The position numbers and the translations under genes were made by a program. DNA of 64,000 nt, from assembly GCF_028765165.1 (NCBI RefSeq), contig NZ_JARADB010000002.1:558001-622000 (forward strand), in the 5' to 3' direction. Under the pieces are notes generated by a model. It did not search any database and had not been told where the DNA came from. It saw only the letters and a program-made list of their open reading frames with translations. The stretch comes from Paenibacillus sp. MAHUQ-63 (lineage in GTDB: Bacteria; Bacillota; Bacilli; Paenibacillales; NBRC-103111). Below are positions 1 through 8,593 of this stretch, piece by piece. How positions within the stretch are numbered: the stretch's first letter is position 1; every line of letters starts with the position of its first letter.

Positions 1-279
1 GGTGAAATCGGCTTCCGTGAAGTCACTTCCGAAGTCAACCTGGTGAAAGTATCCATCGTGGGCGCAGGCATGGTCAGCACGCCAGGGGTTGCCGCGACGA
101 TGTTTAAAGTCATTTCCGATCTGGGCATCTCGATCTCCCTCGTCAGCACGTCCGAGATCAAAGTGTCCTGTGTCATTGACAATTCCAACCTGAACGAAGT
201 CATTCAATCGCTGCATACCGCATATGGCTTGGACACAACGGAGCAGGCTTTCGTTGGCGGCCCGCAAGATCGCAGATAA
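1..279 (+). CDS. Aspartokinase, C-terminal fragment (cut by window start)
   Basis: Aspartate kinase phosphorylates L-aspartate with ATP, the first step to lysine, threonine, methionine and diaminopimelate. Only the last 92 codons are present, open to the first base of the window. They encode the C-terminal ACT regulatory region: the stretch VSIVGAGMVSTPGVAATMF and then STSEIKVSCVI, the usual ACT effector-binding signature of this family. The stop is at 277-279. The isozyme (DapG-, LysC- or YclM-like) cannot be decided without the catalytic domain. It is convergent with the DUF441 gene only 6 bases away, and no strong terminator hairpin is visible between them. Confidence 0.93.
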   Translation, partial: GEIGFREVTSEVNLVKVSIVGAGMVSTPGVAATMFKVISDLGISISLVSTSEIKVSCVIDNSNLNEVIQSLHTAYGLDTTEQAFVGGPQDRR

Positions 280-285
280 TACCTG

Positions 286-750
286 TCAGCTGAATTTATC
301 CGATATGAAATAAGCAAGTTTAAGCAGAAAAGCGGTAATCCCGGCGGCCATCAGAGGGCCAACCGGAATTCCGCGCAAGAATACAATACCGAATATGGAA
401 CCGATAACTAGACCCACAATCAACTGTGGGTCTATTTTCAATAGCTCCAAACCTTTGCCATTCATATAAGTAGCAATAGCTCCGCCTAGCAAGGCGATAA
501 TGCCAGGCCATGTCGTGAAGACCGATAAGATATGCTTCATTGTGATGCGTTCGCTGGCAAAGGGCACTAACACGCCGATCGTCAGGAAGAGCAGCCCCAG
601 CTCCAGGCCTCTTCGTTCCATCGTCGGAAAGAACCGCACCAGGCCTACCAGTTTTACAGCCAACAGCAAGCAAGAAGCCGTCGTTATGATCGGAGACCGG
701 CCAATGAGTCCAATTACGATGAGTATTACTAACAGTATATTGCCATTCAT
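286..750 (-). CDS. DUF441 family membrane protein (YtwI-like)
   Basis: A hydrophobic protein of 154 residues with about four to five membrane segments, recognised as the DUF441/YtwI family. Function is unknown. A longer frame opens at 780, but a GAGGGG ribosome binding site sits 8 bases before the ATG at 750, so that start (MNGNILLV) is preferred. It lies 55 bases downstream of comB on the same strand and may be the last gene of a comA-comB-DUF441 transcript. The family is usually about 150 residues, so it appears complete. Confidence 0.85.
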   Translation of the reverse strand: MNGNILLVILIVIGLIGRSPIITTASCLLLAVKLVGLVRFFPTMERRGLELGLLFLTIGVLVPFASERITMKHILSVFTTWPGIIALLGGAIATYMNGKGLELLKIDPQLIVGLVIGSIFGIVFLRGIPVGPLMAAGITAFLLKLAYFISDKFS

Positions 751-805
751 CCACATAACCCCTCGTCCGCATACTTCCATCTTAGTTTATGAGAGGGGCT
801 TGTAT

Positions 806-1546
806 TTAGAACGCCGGGCGAGCCAGATTCCGTTGAAGAAGCACCATTTGATCCCCTTCCAGAATCGGGACCTGGTCTGTGATATTCGTTTGCGCGCAAG
901 CGACGATATCCGCCTGGAATCCGGTTTTGCACATTTTTTTGCCATTCGTGCATGTCAGCAAAGTATCAAGCAGCCGGTCCTTCACCTGCAGGTAGCACCC
1001 CCGCATGGCTAAACCGAAATCATTGGTCGATAATGGTTTCTCCCCTACTACCGCAGCCAATTCTTCCAGCATATGCCCCGCACAAAGTCCGTCTTCCAGA
1101 GAGAAGACGTCCTGCGTTCCCGCACATACAATGACGGTGTCGCGTTTCAGATGGGCGATGGTTTCCGCGCATGCCCGGCTGTTCAAGAAAGAGCCTGCGA
1201 GCACATTGTCGGCTTTTACCGCTTTCTGGATACCGCGCGTGCCGTTCGTCGTCGTCAGAATGATGCGTCTGCCTTGAATGGCTTCCTTCGTGTATTCCAG
1301 CGGCGAGTTGCCGAAGTCGAACCCCGGTATTTTTTTGCAGAATCGCTCCCCGCCCAGCAGATCGCCTTCCCGGTACAGCTCCTTGGCTTTCAGAACGGTC
1401 TCTACAGGGACGATAGATTTACAGCCGTGAACGAGTGCGGTTACAATCGTGCTCGTTGCCCGCAAGACATCGATGACGACGACGGTTTTATGAAGCAAAT
1501 CGTCATTCCTTGCTTCGCCGATAGTGGCGACTACTTCGATATGCAT
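806..1546 (-). CDS. comB: 2-phosphosulfolactate phosphatase
   Basis: ComB removes the phosphate from (2R)-2-phospho-3-sulfolactate to give sulfolactate. The 246-residue protein has the family's N-terminal core VVVIDVLRATSTIVTAL, a central stretch ILTTTNGTRGIQ and the later segment CAGTQDVFSLEDGLCAG, all typical of ComB. The ATG at 1546 follows an AAAGGA ribosome binding site. It begins 3 bases after the comA stop, so the pair is clearly an operon. In methanogens the pathway leads to coenzyme M. In a spore former the expected end product is sulfolactate, which is known to accumulate in Bacillus spores. Length matches the family. Confidence 0.93.
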   Translation of the reverse strand: MHIEVVATIGEARNDDLLHKTVVVIDVLRATSTIVTALVHGCKSIVPVETVLKAKELYREGDLLGGERFCKKIPGFDFGNSPLEYTKEAIQGRRIILTTTNGTRGIQKAVKADNVLAGSFLNSRACAETIAHLKRDTVIVCAGTQDVFSLEDGLCAGHMLEELAAVVGEKPLSTNDFGLAMRGCYLQVKDRLLDTLLTCTNGKKMCKTGFQADIVACAQTNITDQVPILEGDQMVLLQRNLARPAF

Positions 1547-1549
1547 GAT

Positions 1550-2353
1550 TTAATCCTTTCTGGTACCTAAGGACAACGTATCGGAACGCAGCCCTCTCCG
1601 CAGCGCTTCCAAGGCGATGATTTCATGGGGAGCGATGTTGCCCAGATGGATCTGCGGTCCAAGCATGTTGATCAGATGCACCTGCTGGCTCTTAAGCGGA
1701 GCTTCCCAGAGAAGCCGGTCCCCCGGCACCGCGGAGAGAACTTGCTCGACTTCCTCGTCCTTACATTTCCCTTGTTGATCAAAAATGCCAACCCCCATGC
1801 CGGATTCGCGGGCTTCTACGGTGACGAGAACAGCCCCCATCTCCGTATCCAGCATGACCGTTTCGATGAGCTCCTCCAATTCAATCGCGGAGCCCCATCC
1901 TTTTTTGCCATATTCCGTAACGACCTCTAGTCCTTCTTCGATCCCTCTTTTAATAAGCTCATTGCGCAGCTTGCGGGAGAAGTCGATGGTTCCGTTGGAA
2001 ATTTCCAAGCCATTGAATCCGAGTGCGGTGACCATGTCGAAATAATCGTCTACTGCATTCTGTGTAATGGCAACCTCTAGAAAAGTGCCTCCGGGATAGA
2101 TGCATATCCCGTTTTCTTTGGCTAAATTGATCTTGCTTTTTAGCACGGACTCCGGGTAAAGCGGAGAGGTGCCGAACCCGAGCTTAATCATATCCACATG
2201 ATGGCTCGCCGTATGAAGCAAATCTTGGAAAGCGCACGGTCCTAAACCTTTATCCATCACCATCGTCTTACCCAGCGTTCTTGGTTTGGCCTGCCGTCTA
2301 CCTGTTGGGTCGGCCAGAACGGGGTTCCAATTCAAATAAGAGGTCACTTCCAT
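1550..2353 (-). CDS. comA: Phosphosulfolactate synthase
   Basis: ComA adds sulfite to phosphoenolpyruvate to make (2R)-phosphosulfolactate. The 267-residue protein is a TIM-barrel family member with recognisable segments: KPRTLGKTMVMDKGLG near the N-terminus, HHVDMIKLGFGTS around residue 52, YPGGTFLEVA around residue 86, FNGLEISNGTI, and EAPLKSQQ near the C-terminus. The homologue in B. subtilis is YitC. GAGGAG precedes the ATG at 2353. It heads the comA-comB operon and is divergent from the yqhV/spoIIIA block. Confidence 0.93.
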   Translation of the reverse strand: MEVTSYLNWNPVLADPTGRRQAKPRTLGKTMVMDKGLGPCAFQDLLHTASHHVDMIKLGFGTSPLYPESVLKSKINLAKENGICIYPGGTFLEVAITQNAVDDYFDMVTALGFNGLEISNGTIDFSRKLRNELIKRGIEEGLEVVTEYGKKGWGSAIELEELIETVMLDTEMGAVLVTVEARESGMGVGIFDQQGKCKDEEVEQVLSAVPGDRLLWEAPLKSQQVHLINMLGPQIHLGNIAPHEIIALEALRRGLRSDTLSLGTRKD

Positions 2354-2504
2354 CTTTATTTCTCCTCACTGTCCTTCGAAGGTTCAATATGAGAACAGCA
2401 TATGCATGGGGGAGAATGGTGGTGCCCAGTATGCCTAAAATCAGACGAGCCTGCATAAGGTAGGGTAGAAAGCTTTGACCTTTTTTACGAGAGGAGTAGA
2501 AACG

Positions 2505-2768
2505 ATGAACAAAATTGTCCTTACGATGGCATCCCTCAGAATGATGTCGGGAAGTTTCGAATTGATCGCAGCGATTGTCATGTTGCGGCTGGCTACGGTG
2601 GAGAAAGCGCTCCTGGTGAACTCTACGCTTGCTCTAGTAGGTCCTCTAGTACTGCTAGCAACGACTACGATTGGATTAGTAGGGATCGCAGAGAAGCTTT
2701 CTTACGGAAAGATGCTCTGGGTCCTTGCGGGAGTAAGCTGTCTTTTCATTGGTATTTTAAAAAAGTAA
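2505..2768 (+). CDS. yqhV: YqhV-like membrane protein (DUF2619)
   Basis: An 87-residue protein with about three membrane segments, recognised as the YqhV/DUF2619 family. Its role is unknown. The ATG at 2505 lies 8 bases after GAGGAG, which is better than an upstream in-frame TTG at 2475. In B. subtilis yqhV also sits directly upstream of spoIIIAA, so position supports the assignment. The SigE-like promoter of the spoIIIA operon begins immediately after its stop, so the two are probably expressed separately. Confidence 0.82.
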   Translation: MNKIVLTMASLRMMSGSFELIAAIVMLRLATVEKALLVNSTLALVGPLVLLATTTIGLVGIAEKLSYGKMLWVLAGVSCLFIGILKK

Positions 2769-2772
2769 TCGG

Positions 2773-2801
2773 TCATATTTCTTTCTATTAAATCATAGAA
2801 A
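2773..2801 (+). promoter_or_regulatory. Probable SigE promoter of the spoIIIA operon
   Basis: TCATATT at 2773-2779 and CATAGAAA at 2794-2801, separated by 14 bases, fit the SigE -35 (kmATATT) and -10 (CATACAmT) patterns. The start point would be near 2807, ahead of the GGAGG at 2826. The spoIIIA operon is SigE-dependent in B. subtilis, so context agrees. Confidence 0.65.
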
Positions 2802-2841
2802 TGAGTATAGAAGACTGGACAACTTGGAGGGATGTCTAACT

Positions 2842-3825
2842 ATGTTGAATGCCGTCCTGCACATCTTCCCCCACACGCTCAGGGTTCTCTTATCGGCATT
2901 GCCGCAGGACGTACAAGCCGGCGTCGAGGAAGTCAGGGTACGAGAATCGCGGCCCCTCGAGATTAGCTGGGGCGACGGGTATGCGTTCGTTGACGATCGC
3001 GGCAAACCGGTGACTCAGGAAGAGATGGCCTACAAGCCGACCAAACAAGATTGTCACACGCTGCTGGAGATGCTCACGAACCATTCGATGTATACGCATG
3101 AGGAAGAGCTGCGCAGAGGCTATATTACGATTGCCGGAGGCCATCGTGTGGGACTGGCTGGGCGAACGGTGCTCGATCAAGGTGATGTGAAGCAGATTCG
3201 CGATGTGAGCTCGTTCAACATTCGAATCGCCCGCGAAGTGCAGGGTGTCGGCAGGCAGGTTCTGCCGCACCTGTTCGATCCTTACCGCCGCAGCGTTCAC
3301 CACACGCTTGTCATCTCGCCGCCGCAGCAAGGGAAGACGACGCTGATTCGCGATTTGGCCAGATTGATCTCGCGGGGGGAATGGGGGGCGGGCGGCTTGA
3401 ACACATCCGGGAAGAAAGTAGGAGTCGTCGACGAGCGCTCAGAGCTTGCGGCATGCGACAAGGGCGTGCCGAGATTCGATCTGGGGCCGCGCACCGATGT
3501 GATGGACGGATGTCCGAAGGCGGAAGGCATGATGATGATGATTCGCTCCTTATCGCCGGATGTGCTGATCGTCGATGAAATCGGAAGGCCGGAGGACGCA
3601 GCGGCCATTCATGAGGCCGTTCATACCGGAATCCGGATCGTAGCGACCGCCCATGGCGCCGATTACGAGGATGTACGGTTAAGGCCGGTGCTGAAGCAGC
3701 TTTTGGAAGAGGGTGTATTTACGAGATATGTCATCCTGCATCGAAGAAAAGGCGCCCCGGCTTCCTTTCGAATCTTGGACCGGCTGGGTCAACCGCTGGA
3801 GCTCAATCCTATGACTAAAGGATGA
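2842..3825 (+). CDS. spoIIIAA: Stage III sporulation protein AA (ATPase)
   Basis: SpoIIIAA is the cytoplasmic secretion-type ATPase of the SpoIIIA-SpoIIQ channel that links the mother cell to the engulfed forespore. The protein is 327 residues. The Walker A region SPPQQGKTTLIRD lies around residues 158-170, and the Walker B-like run DVLIVDEIGRPEDA follows about 70 residues later. The ATG at 2842 is 11 bases after GGAGG; the longer TTG reading at 2824 runs through the ribosome binding site. It is the first gene of an unbroken eight-gene operon. Confidence 0.96.
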   Translation: MLNAVLHIFPHTLRVLLSALPQDVQAGVEEVRVRESRPLEISWGDGYAFVDDRGKPVTQEEMAYKPTKQDCHTLLEMLTNHSMYTHEEELRRGYITIAGGHRVGLAGRTVLDQGDVKQIRDVSSFNIRIAREVQGVGRQVLPHLFDPYRRSVHHTLVISPPQQGKTTLIRDLARLISRGEWGAGGLNTSGKKVGVVDERSELAACDKGVPRFDLGPRTDVMDGCPKAEGMMMMIRSLSPDVLIVDEIGRPEDAAAIHEAVHTGIRIVATAHGADYEDVRLRPVLKQLLEEGVFTRYVILHRRKGAPASFRILDRLGQPLELNPMTKG

Positions 3826-3831
3826 TGAAAG

Positions 3832-4350
3832 ATGCTGAAATTTTTGGGCGGTGTTCTCATTATCGGCGCTGCAACCTTGTACGGTTTTCTGCAAGCCGCA
3901 CATTACGTCAGGCGCCCCAAACAAATCAGATTGCTGATCTCGGCGCTGGGCCGGATGGAGACGGAAATCACCTATGCCCTGACACCGCTGCCGGAAGCCT
4001 TCCAGTCGCTAGGCAAGCAGGTTGCGGAGCCGCTCTCCTCCTTATTCCGGTTGACGGCTGAACGATTATTGGCCGGCGATGGGGCATCTACCCGGGAGAT
4101 TTGGCATAAGAGTGTTAGAGAGGTGTGGACGAGAACTTCGATGAAGCAGCCCGAACAAGAGATCGTTCTGGGGCTGGGAGCCGTTCTTGGGGCGACGGAC
4201 CGGGCCGATCAGATCAAGCATTTGCGGCTGGCCATCTCGCAGCTGCAGACCGAAGAGACCGAGTCAAGGGAAGAGCAGCGGCGCTACGAGAAAATGTGGA
4301 AAAGCCTCGGCGTCCTAATCGGAGCATTGATCGTCATTTTGATGTATTAA
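3832..4350 (+). CDS. spoIIIAB: Stage III sporulation protein AB
   Basis: A 172-residue component of the SpoIIIA complex in the mother-cell membrane. It has an N-terminal membrane segment (LKFLGGVLIIGAATLYGFL), a largely helical central part, and a C-terminal membrane segment LGVLIGALIVILMY. This topology recalls type II secretion GspF-like proteins, to which SpoIIIAB has been compared. The start is 6 bases after the spoIIIAA stop. Confidence 0.95.
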   Translation: MLKFLGGVLIIGAATLYGFLQAAHYVRRPKQIRLLISALGRMETEITYALTPLPEAFQSLGKQVAEPLSSLFRLTAERLLAGDGASTREIWHKSVREVWTRTSMKQPEQEIVLGLGAVLGATDRADQIKHLRLAISQLQTEETESREEQRRYEKMWKSLGVLIGALIVILMY

Positions 4351-4405
4351 GGGAAGCAGGGGACTCTTCAGGAATGTTCCTTGTCAACAGAGTGAGGTGC
4401 CTGGA

Positions 4406-4609
4406 ATGAACGTAGATGTGAATGCCATTTTCCAGATCGCCGGCATCGGCATCATCATCGCGATGATCCATTCGGTGCTCAAGCAGATGGGCAAAGAGGA
4501 TATGGCACACTGGGTCACGGTCATCGGCTTCGTGGTCGTGCTCTTCATGGTCGTCAGCATGCTGGATCATTTATTCAAAGAAATCAAAACGATCTTCTTA
4601 TTCCAATGA
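4406..4609 (+). CDS. spoIIIAC: Stage III sporulation protein AC
   Basis: A 67-residue membrane protein with two hydrophobic helices (IFQIAGIGIIIAMIHSVL and WVTVIGFVVVLFMVVSML). It matches SpoIIIAC in length and sequence and is part of the mother-cell channel. The ATG at 4406 is 6 bases after GAGGTG; the upstream GTG at 4397 overlaps that ribosome binding site and is less likely. Confidence 0.94.
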   Translation: MNVDVNAIFQIAGIGIIIAMIHSVLKQMGKEDMAHWVTVIGFVVVLFMVVSMLDHLFKEIKTIFLFQ

Positions 4610-4619
4610 GGTGCGCCGT

Positions 4620-5009
4620 ATGGAAATCATCCAGATTGTCGGCTTGGGGCTCATCGTCACGATACTGACGCTCATCATTAAGGAGCAGAAACCCATGTTT
4701 GCGTTCTTGCTGGCCGCCTTTACCGGCATTCTGATTTTCTTGTTTCTCATCGGCAAAATCTCCAGTGTCATCCAGGTGCTCGAAGAATTGGCGCAAAAAT
4801 CCAGTATCAACATGGTGTTTCTCAAAACGATCCTGAAAATCATTGGCGTTGCCTACATTGCTGAATTCGGCGCCCAAATCGTGCGTGATGCCGGACAAGA
4901 ATCCATCGCCTCCAAGATCGAGCTATCCGGCAAAGTGCTCATCATGGTGATGGCGATTCCGATCATTACCGTCATTATCGAAACCGTCGTGAAGCTGCTG
5001 CCCGCTTAG
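4620..5009 (+). CDS. spoIIIAD: Stage III sporulation protein AD
   Basis: A 129-residue membrane protein with about four hydrophobic helices, related to SpoIIIAC and part of the same channel. The ATG at 4620 is 6 bases downstream of GAGGTG, which overlaps the end of spoIIIAC, indicating translational coupling. A GTG at 4611 would add three residues but falls inside the ribosome binding site. Confidence 0.94.
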   Translation: MEIIQIVGLGLIVTILTLIIKEQKPMFAFLLAAFTGILIFLFLIGKISSVIQVLEELAQKSSINMVFLKTILKIIGVAYIAEFGAQIVRDAGQESIASKIELSGKVLIMVMAIPIITVIIETVVKLLPA

Positions 5010-5034
5010 ATGATCCATTTAGGAGTGACGACTT

Positions 5035-6234
5035 ATGAACCCACTTTATTCGTACCAGAAGTTGAACAACCGTTGGCTCCTTCTGCTTATCATGATCATG
5101 GCGCTGTGGCTGGGCATGTCGAACTACGGGGCGGCCGAATCGCCGACGGACGCGATAATCAGAGAGCAGGCCGAGCATTTGAATACGGAGCCTGTCGAGC
5201 AATATTGGGATAAGCTCATGAGAGATTACGGGGGCTACTTCCCCGAAAGCAAGACGCCGAGCTTCATGGAGCTGCTGATGGGCACGAAGGGCATCTCCGT
5301 CACAAGCTTGTTCAAAGGCTTGCTGCGTTACGTGTTCCACGAAATTATTATCAACGGCAAGCTGCTGGCCTCCATCGTGATACTGACGATTTTCAGCATG
5401 ATCCTGGAGACGCTCCAAAGCTCCTTCGAGCGGAATACGGTCAGCAAATTAGGCTATTCCATCACCTATATGGTTCTAATCATCATCGCCATTAACTCCT
5501 TCAGCATAGCGATCGGATATGCCAAAACCGCCATTAGCTCCATGATCCAGTTCATGATTGCGATTATGCCGCTGCTGCTGACACTGCTAGCCTCTATGGG
5601 GAATGTGACGTCCGTAGCGATCCTGCATCCGCTGATCGTCTTCATGATTCACTCCGTCGGTACGGCGATTTATGTGTTTGTTTTTCCGCTTCTGTTCTTC
5701 TCGGCGGTGCTACACATCGTAAGCTCGCTAAGCGATAAATACAAGGTTACGCAGCTGGCGAACCTGCTCCGAACGATCAGTCTTAGCGCGCTAGGCGTCT
5801 TCGTAACGGTTTTCCTCGGCGTCATCTCCATCCAGGGGACAACCGGGGCCGTGCGCGACGGTGTCGCGATTCGAACGGCCAAGTACATCACGGGCAACTT
5901 CGTACCTGTCGTCGGCCGGTTATTCTCCGACGCCACGGAGACGGTCATCGGCGCATCGCTGCTGGTCAAAAATGCGATCGGTCTCGTCGGTGTCGTTATA
6001 CTCATCATGCTGTGCGCCTTCCCGGCGGTCAAAATATTAACGCTAGCCTTCATCTACAATCTGTCGGCAGCTATCATGCAGCCTTTGGGCGACAGCCCCA
6101 TCATCGCTTGTTTGCAAACGATAGGCAAGAGCTTGATCTATGTGTTTGCGGCCCTCGCCGCCGTAAGTTTAATGTTCTTCCTGGCTCTGACAATCATGAT
6201 TACGATCAGCAATGTCTCCGTGATGATGCGGTGA
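5035..6234 (+). CDS. spoIIIAE: Stage III sporulation protein AE
   Basis: The largest SpoIIIA membrane component, 399 residues. A signal-like N-terminal helix (LLLLIMIMALWLGM) is followed by an extracytoplasmic domain and then about seven membrane helices starting near residue 110. Length and sequence match the family. It begins 25 bases after spoIIIAD, behind an AGGAG site. Confidence 0.95.
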   Translation: MNPLYSYQKLNNRWLLLLIMIMALWLGMSNYGAAESPTDAIIREQAEHLNTEPVEQYWDKLMRDYGGYFPESKTPSFMELLMGTKGISVTSLFKGLLRYVFHEIIINGKLLASIVILTIFSMILETLQSSFERNTVSKLGYSITYMVLIIIAINSFSIAIGYAKTAISSMIQFMIAIMPLLLTLLASMGNVTSVAILHPLIVFMIHSVGTAIYVFVFPLLFFSAVLHIVSSLSDKYKVTQLANLLRTISLSALGVFVTVFLGVISIQGTTGAVRDGVAIRTAKYITGNFVPVVGRLFSDATETVIGASLLVKNAIGLVGVVILIMLCAFPAVKILTLAFIYNLSAAIMQPLGDSPIIACLQTIGKSLIYVFAALAAVSLMFFLALTIMITISNVSVMMR

Positions 6235-6247
6235 AAGGAGATCAGCT

Positions 6248-6985
6248 ATGGATTGGTTAGCCGGATGGCTGAAGACGGTCATTATGGTCATAATGCTGGC
6301 TACTTTCGTCGATCTTCTGCTCCCCAGCAGCGCCATGCAGCGGTATGTCAAAACGGTGATGAGCCTGTTCATCCTGCTGACGCTCTTATCGCCGGTGTTG
6401 CAGCTGTTTCAGAAAAATTGGGATGTGGAGCAACTGCTAAGCGCAGCCGAACGAAAGCAGAATGATACGACGCTCCTGGCCGGCGCGAATGCGGGAAGTT
6501 CGGGGATGCAATCGCTCGAGGCCATCACGCAAACCGCCCGGAAGCTGCAAGCTGAGGGTCAGAAGCAATCCCAGCAAATGCTGCAAACGCAAATAGCGGG
6601 ACTAATGAAAGAAGATTTGCAAAAGCAGACGGATCTAACCGTCAAGGACGTTCAGGTGGTTGCACAAATTGACAATAACGGGAAGCCCGCCATTGCAAGA
6701 GTGAGGGTCACCCTTGATGATATAGAACCGGGCAGCCAGGCGCAGCCTTCTCCCGGCTCCAACAGCATTGCAGTCATGGAACCGGTTAAACCGATTGACC
6801 CCATACGAATTGACGCCAGCGCCGCCAACGCCAAGGATGAGAAAGCGGCCGCAGCCCCAGAAGTTACAGCCCGGTCCCGGCAGGAAATCGACAGACTGAA
6901 GCAAGGTATCACGCGCAACTGGCTCGTAGAGCCGGCGCACATTGATATTCAAGTCGAGCAAGGAAATGGAAGGATTGCGAGGTGA
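6248..6985 (+). CDS. spoIIIAF: Stage III sporulation protein AF
   Basis: A channel component with two N-terminal membrane helices (about residues 5-23 and 35-52) and a soluble domain resembling ring-forming type III secretion proteins. At 245 residues it is longer than the B. subtilis protein (about 206). The excess lies in a Pro/Ser/Ala-rich stretch around residues 160-205, which reads as a flexible linker. The ribosome binding site is AAAGGAG. Its final codons supply the ribosome binding site for spoIIIAG. Confidence 0.93.
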   Translation: MDWLAGWLKTVIMVIMLATFVDLLLPSSAMQRYVKTVMSLFILLTLLSPVLQLFQKNWDVEQLLSAAERKQNDTTLLAGANAGSSGMQSLEAITQTARKLQAEGQKQSQQMLQTQIAGLMKEDLQKQTDLTVKDVQVVAQIDNNGKPAIARVRVTLDDIEPGSQAQPSPGSNSIAVMEPVKPIDPIRIDASAANAKDEKAAAAPEVTARSRQEIDRLKQGITRNWLVEPAHIDIQVEQGNGRIAR

Positions 6986-6989
6986 AAAG

Positions 6990-7628
6990 GTGGGAACATT
7001 GCTGCAATGGATGGAGCACAAATTCGGCGGAGGCCCGGGTGGCCCCAAACGCAAAAACACGGTCCTATGGGTTATCATGATCGGACTTTTGGGTGCGGCG
7101 CTGATGATTTTGAACGCATTTATGACTGTCAAAGAGGTTGATCCCATCAATACGGGCCGAGCATCTCCGCCACCAAGCCAAGAAACGTTCCTCGGCGGTA
7201 CGCCGAAGGAGAATTCAAGCTTCCACGACTATGAACAAGCCTATCAAGCTCAGCTGAAGGAGATTTTGCAGAAAATCGTTGGCGTCGGCGATGTGGAAGT
7301 GCTGGTGACGATCGAATCGACGGAGGAACTGACCGTCGACAAAAATTACAACGACAACCAGCAAATGACGACAGAACGCGACAACGGCGGGGCGACGCGG
7401 AATATTTCCCAGGTAACGCGCAGCGGGGAAGTCGTTCTCTATCAAGTGTCGGGCGACCAGAAGCCGCTCGTGCTCAAATACATTAAGCCGAAAATCAGAG
7501 GCGTCATCGTTGTGGCCAAAGGCGCCGAAAATTTAACGGTGAAGAAAATGATATCCGAGGCTGTAGAACGGGGATTGGATGTCCCGGTACACCGAATTTC
7601 CATTTTACCCCGGAAAACCGGGGAATAA
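6990..7628 (+). CDS. spoIIIAG: Stage III sporulation protein AG
   Basis: SpoIIIAG forms a large ring in the space between mother cell and forespore. The frame is open from 6942, inside spoIIIAF, but the GTG at 6990 lies 6 bases after GAGGTG and just past the spoIIIAF stop, giving 212 residues. A single membrane helix (TVLWVIMIGLLGAALMILNAF) lies near residues 24-44. The C-terminal half carries the ring-building domain, with LKYIKPKIRGVIVVAKGA followed by the ending SEAVERGLDVPVHRISILPR typical of the family. Confidence 0.93.
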   Translation: MGTLLQWMEHKFGGGPGGPKRKNTVLWVIMIGLLGAALMILNAFMTVKEVDPINTGRASPPPSQETFLGGTPKENSSFHDYEQAYQAQLKEILQKIVGVGDVEVLVTIESTEELTVDKNYNDNQQMTTERDNGGATRNISQVTRSGEVVLYQVSGDQKPLVLKYIKPKIRGVIVVAKGAENLTVKKMISEAVERGLDVPVHRISILPRKTGE

Positions 7629-7663
7629 ATGCCAAGCTAATTATAAATGAGGAGGAATAAACA

Positions 7664-8437
7664 ATGAACGCAAAAAGACAAACGATTTGGCTCGTATCCA
7701 TGCTCAGCTTGATGGTGGTGCTCTCCGCGTACTATTTGTTCACCGAGGATGTCAATAAGCTTGATCTGGCATCGACGGCAACGACGAAGACCGCTCAAGA
7801 AGTGAAGATCGATATGAGTCAGGTTGATCCTGTCAGCGGAGCAAAAACAGATGTGAAAGCAACAACAGGCACTGACGCAAAAGTCGACAACAAAGCGGTA
7901 ACGCCGCAAGATTCTACAAAAACAGATGTAAAAACGGATGCTAAAACAGATGCTAAAACAAATGTGAAAACAGATGTGAAAACAGATGCCAAGACGAATA
8001 CAAGCACAAGCACTAGCACAAGCACCAGCGCCAAAACGGACGATCAAGTGCTGAAGCAAATGGAAGAGCAAGCGAAAACGACTTCCGCCAGCGATTTCTT
8101 CACGAACGAGCAAATGAAACAAAGCGAATATTTCAGCAAAGCATCCACGGAGCTCATGGAAATCATCGTTGATGCGAAGAAGACGCCTGAGGCTGTAGCG
8201 AAAGCAACGAATGACCTTGCCAAGCTGACAGACGTTCAAGAAAAAGTTGAAAATCTGCAAGATGTGCTGATGAAAGACTTCCCGCAGGCGATCATCAATC
8301 AAGACGGCAACAAATGGAAGGTCACCGTTCAAAGTGATAAACTGGAGAAAAGCCAAGGTGTTACAATCGTTGACATGGTAGTGAAAGAGCTAGGCGCAGC
8401 ACCGGAAAACATCATGATCAAATACGTGCGCCCATAG
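7664..8437 (+). CDS. spoIIIAH: Stage III sporulation protein AH
   Basis: SpoIIIAH spans the mother-cell membrane and binds SpoIIQ from the forespore. It has 257 residues: a membrane helix at about residues 7-26, a linker, and a C-terminal ring-building domain from about residue 130. The linker (residues about 86-124) is low complexity, built from repeated KTD/KTDA units and then a Thr-Ser run. This makes it about 40 residues longer than the B. subtilis protein (218). It ends the spoIIIA operon and is followed by a hairpin at 8472-8507. Confidence 0.94.
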   Translation: MNAKRQTIWLVSMLSLMVVLSAYYLFTEDVNKLDLASTATTKTAQEVKIDMSQVDPVSGAKTDVKATTGTDAKVDNKAVTPQDSTKTDVKTDAKTDAKTNVKTDVKTDAKTNTSTSTSTSTSAKTDDQVLKQMEEQAKTTSASDFFTNEQMKQSEYFSKASTELMEIIVDAKKTPEAVAKATNDLAKLTDVQEKVENLQDVLMKDFPQAIINQDGNKWKVTVQSDKLEKSQGVTIVDMVVKELGAAPENIMIKYVRP

Positions 8438-8471
8438 GGACGCGAGGCTGCCGAGCCTTCTCGAAATAGCG

Positions 8472-8512
8472 ATGGAAAGGGTCCGGACAAAACTGGACTC
8501 TTTCCATTTCTT
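8472..8512 (+). terminator. Hairpin terminator after spoIIIAH
   Basis: ATGGAAAGGGTCC at 8472-8484 pairs with GGACTCTTTCCAT at 8495-8507. A T-rich but interrupted tract follows. It closes the spoIIIA operon. Confidence 0.7.
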
Positions 8513-8529
8513 GCGTTTATGGGTATAAT
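8501..8529 (+). promoter_or_regulatory. Probable SigA promoter for accBC
   Basis: A perfect TATAAT at 8524-8529 lies 55 bases before the accB ribosome binding site. The best -35 at 17 bases is TTTCCA (8501-8506), a poor match, so the -35 is uncertain. Confidence 0.5.
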
Positions 8530-8593
8530 ACATACGTTGCGGCTATGAAACCGCATTTTTTAATGGTTCACCAACTTTGAAGGAGTGACATGA

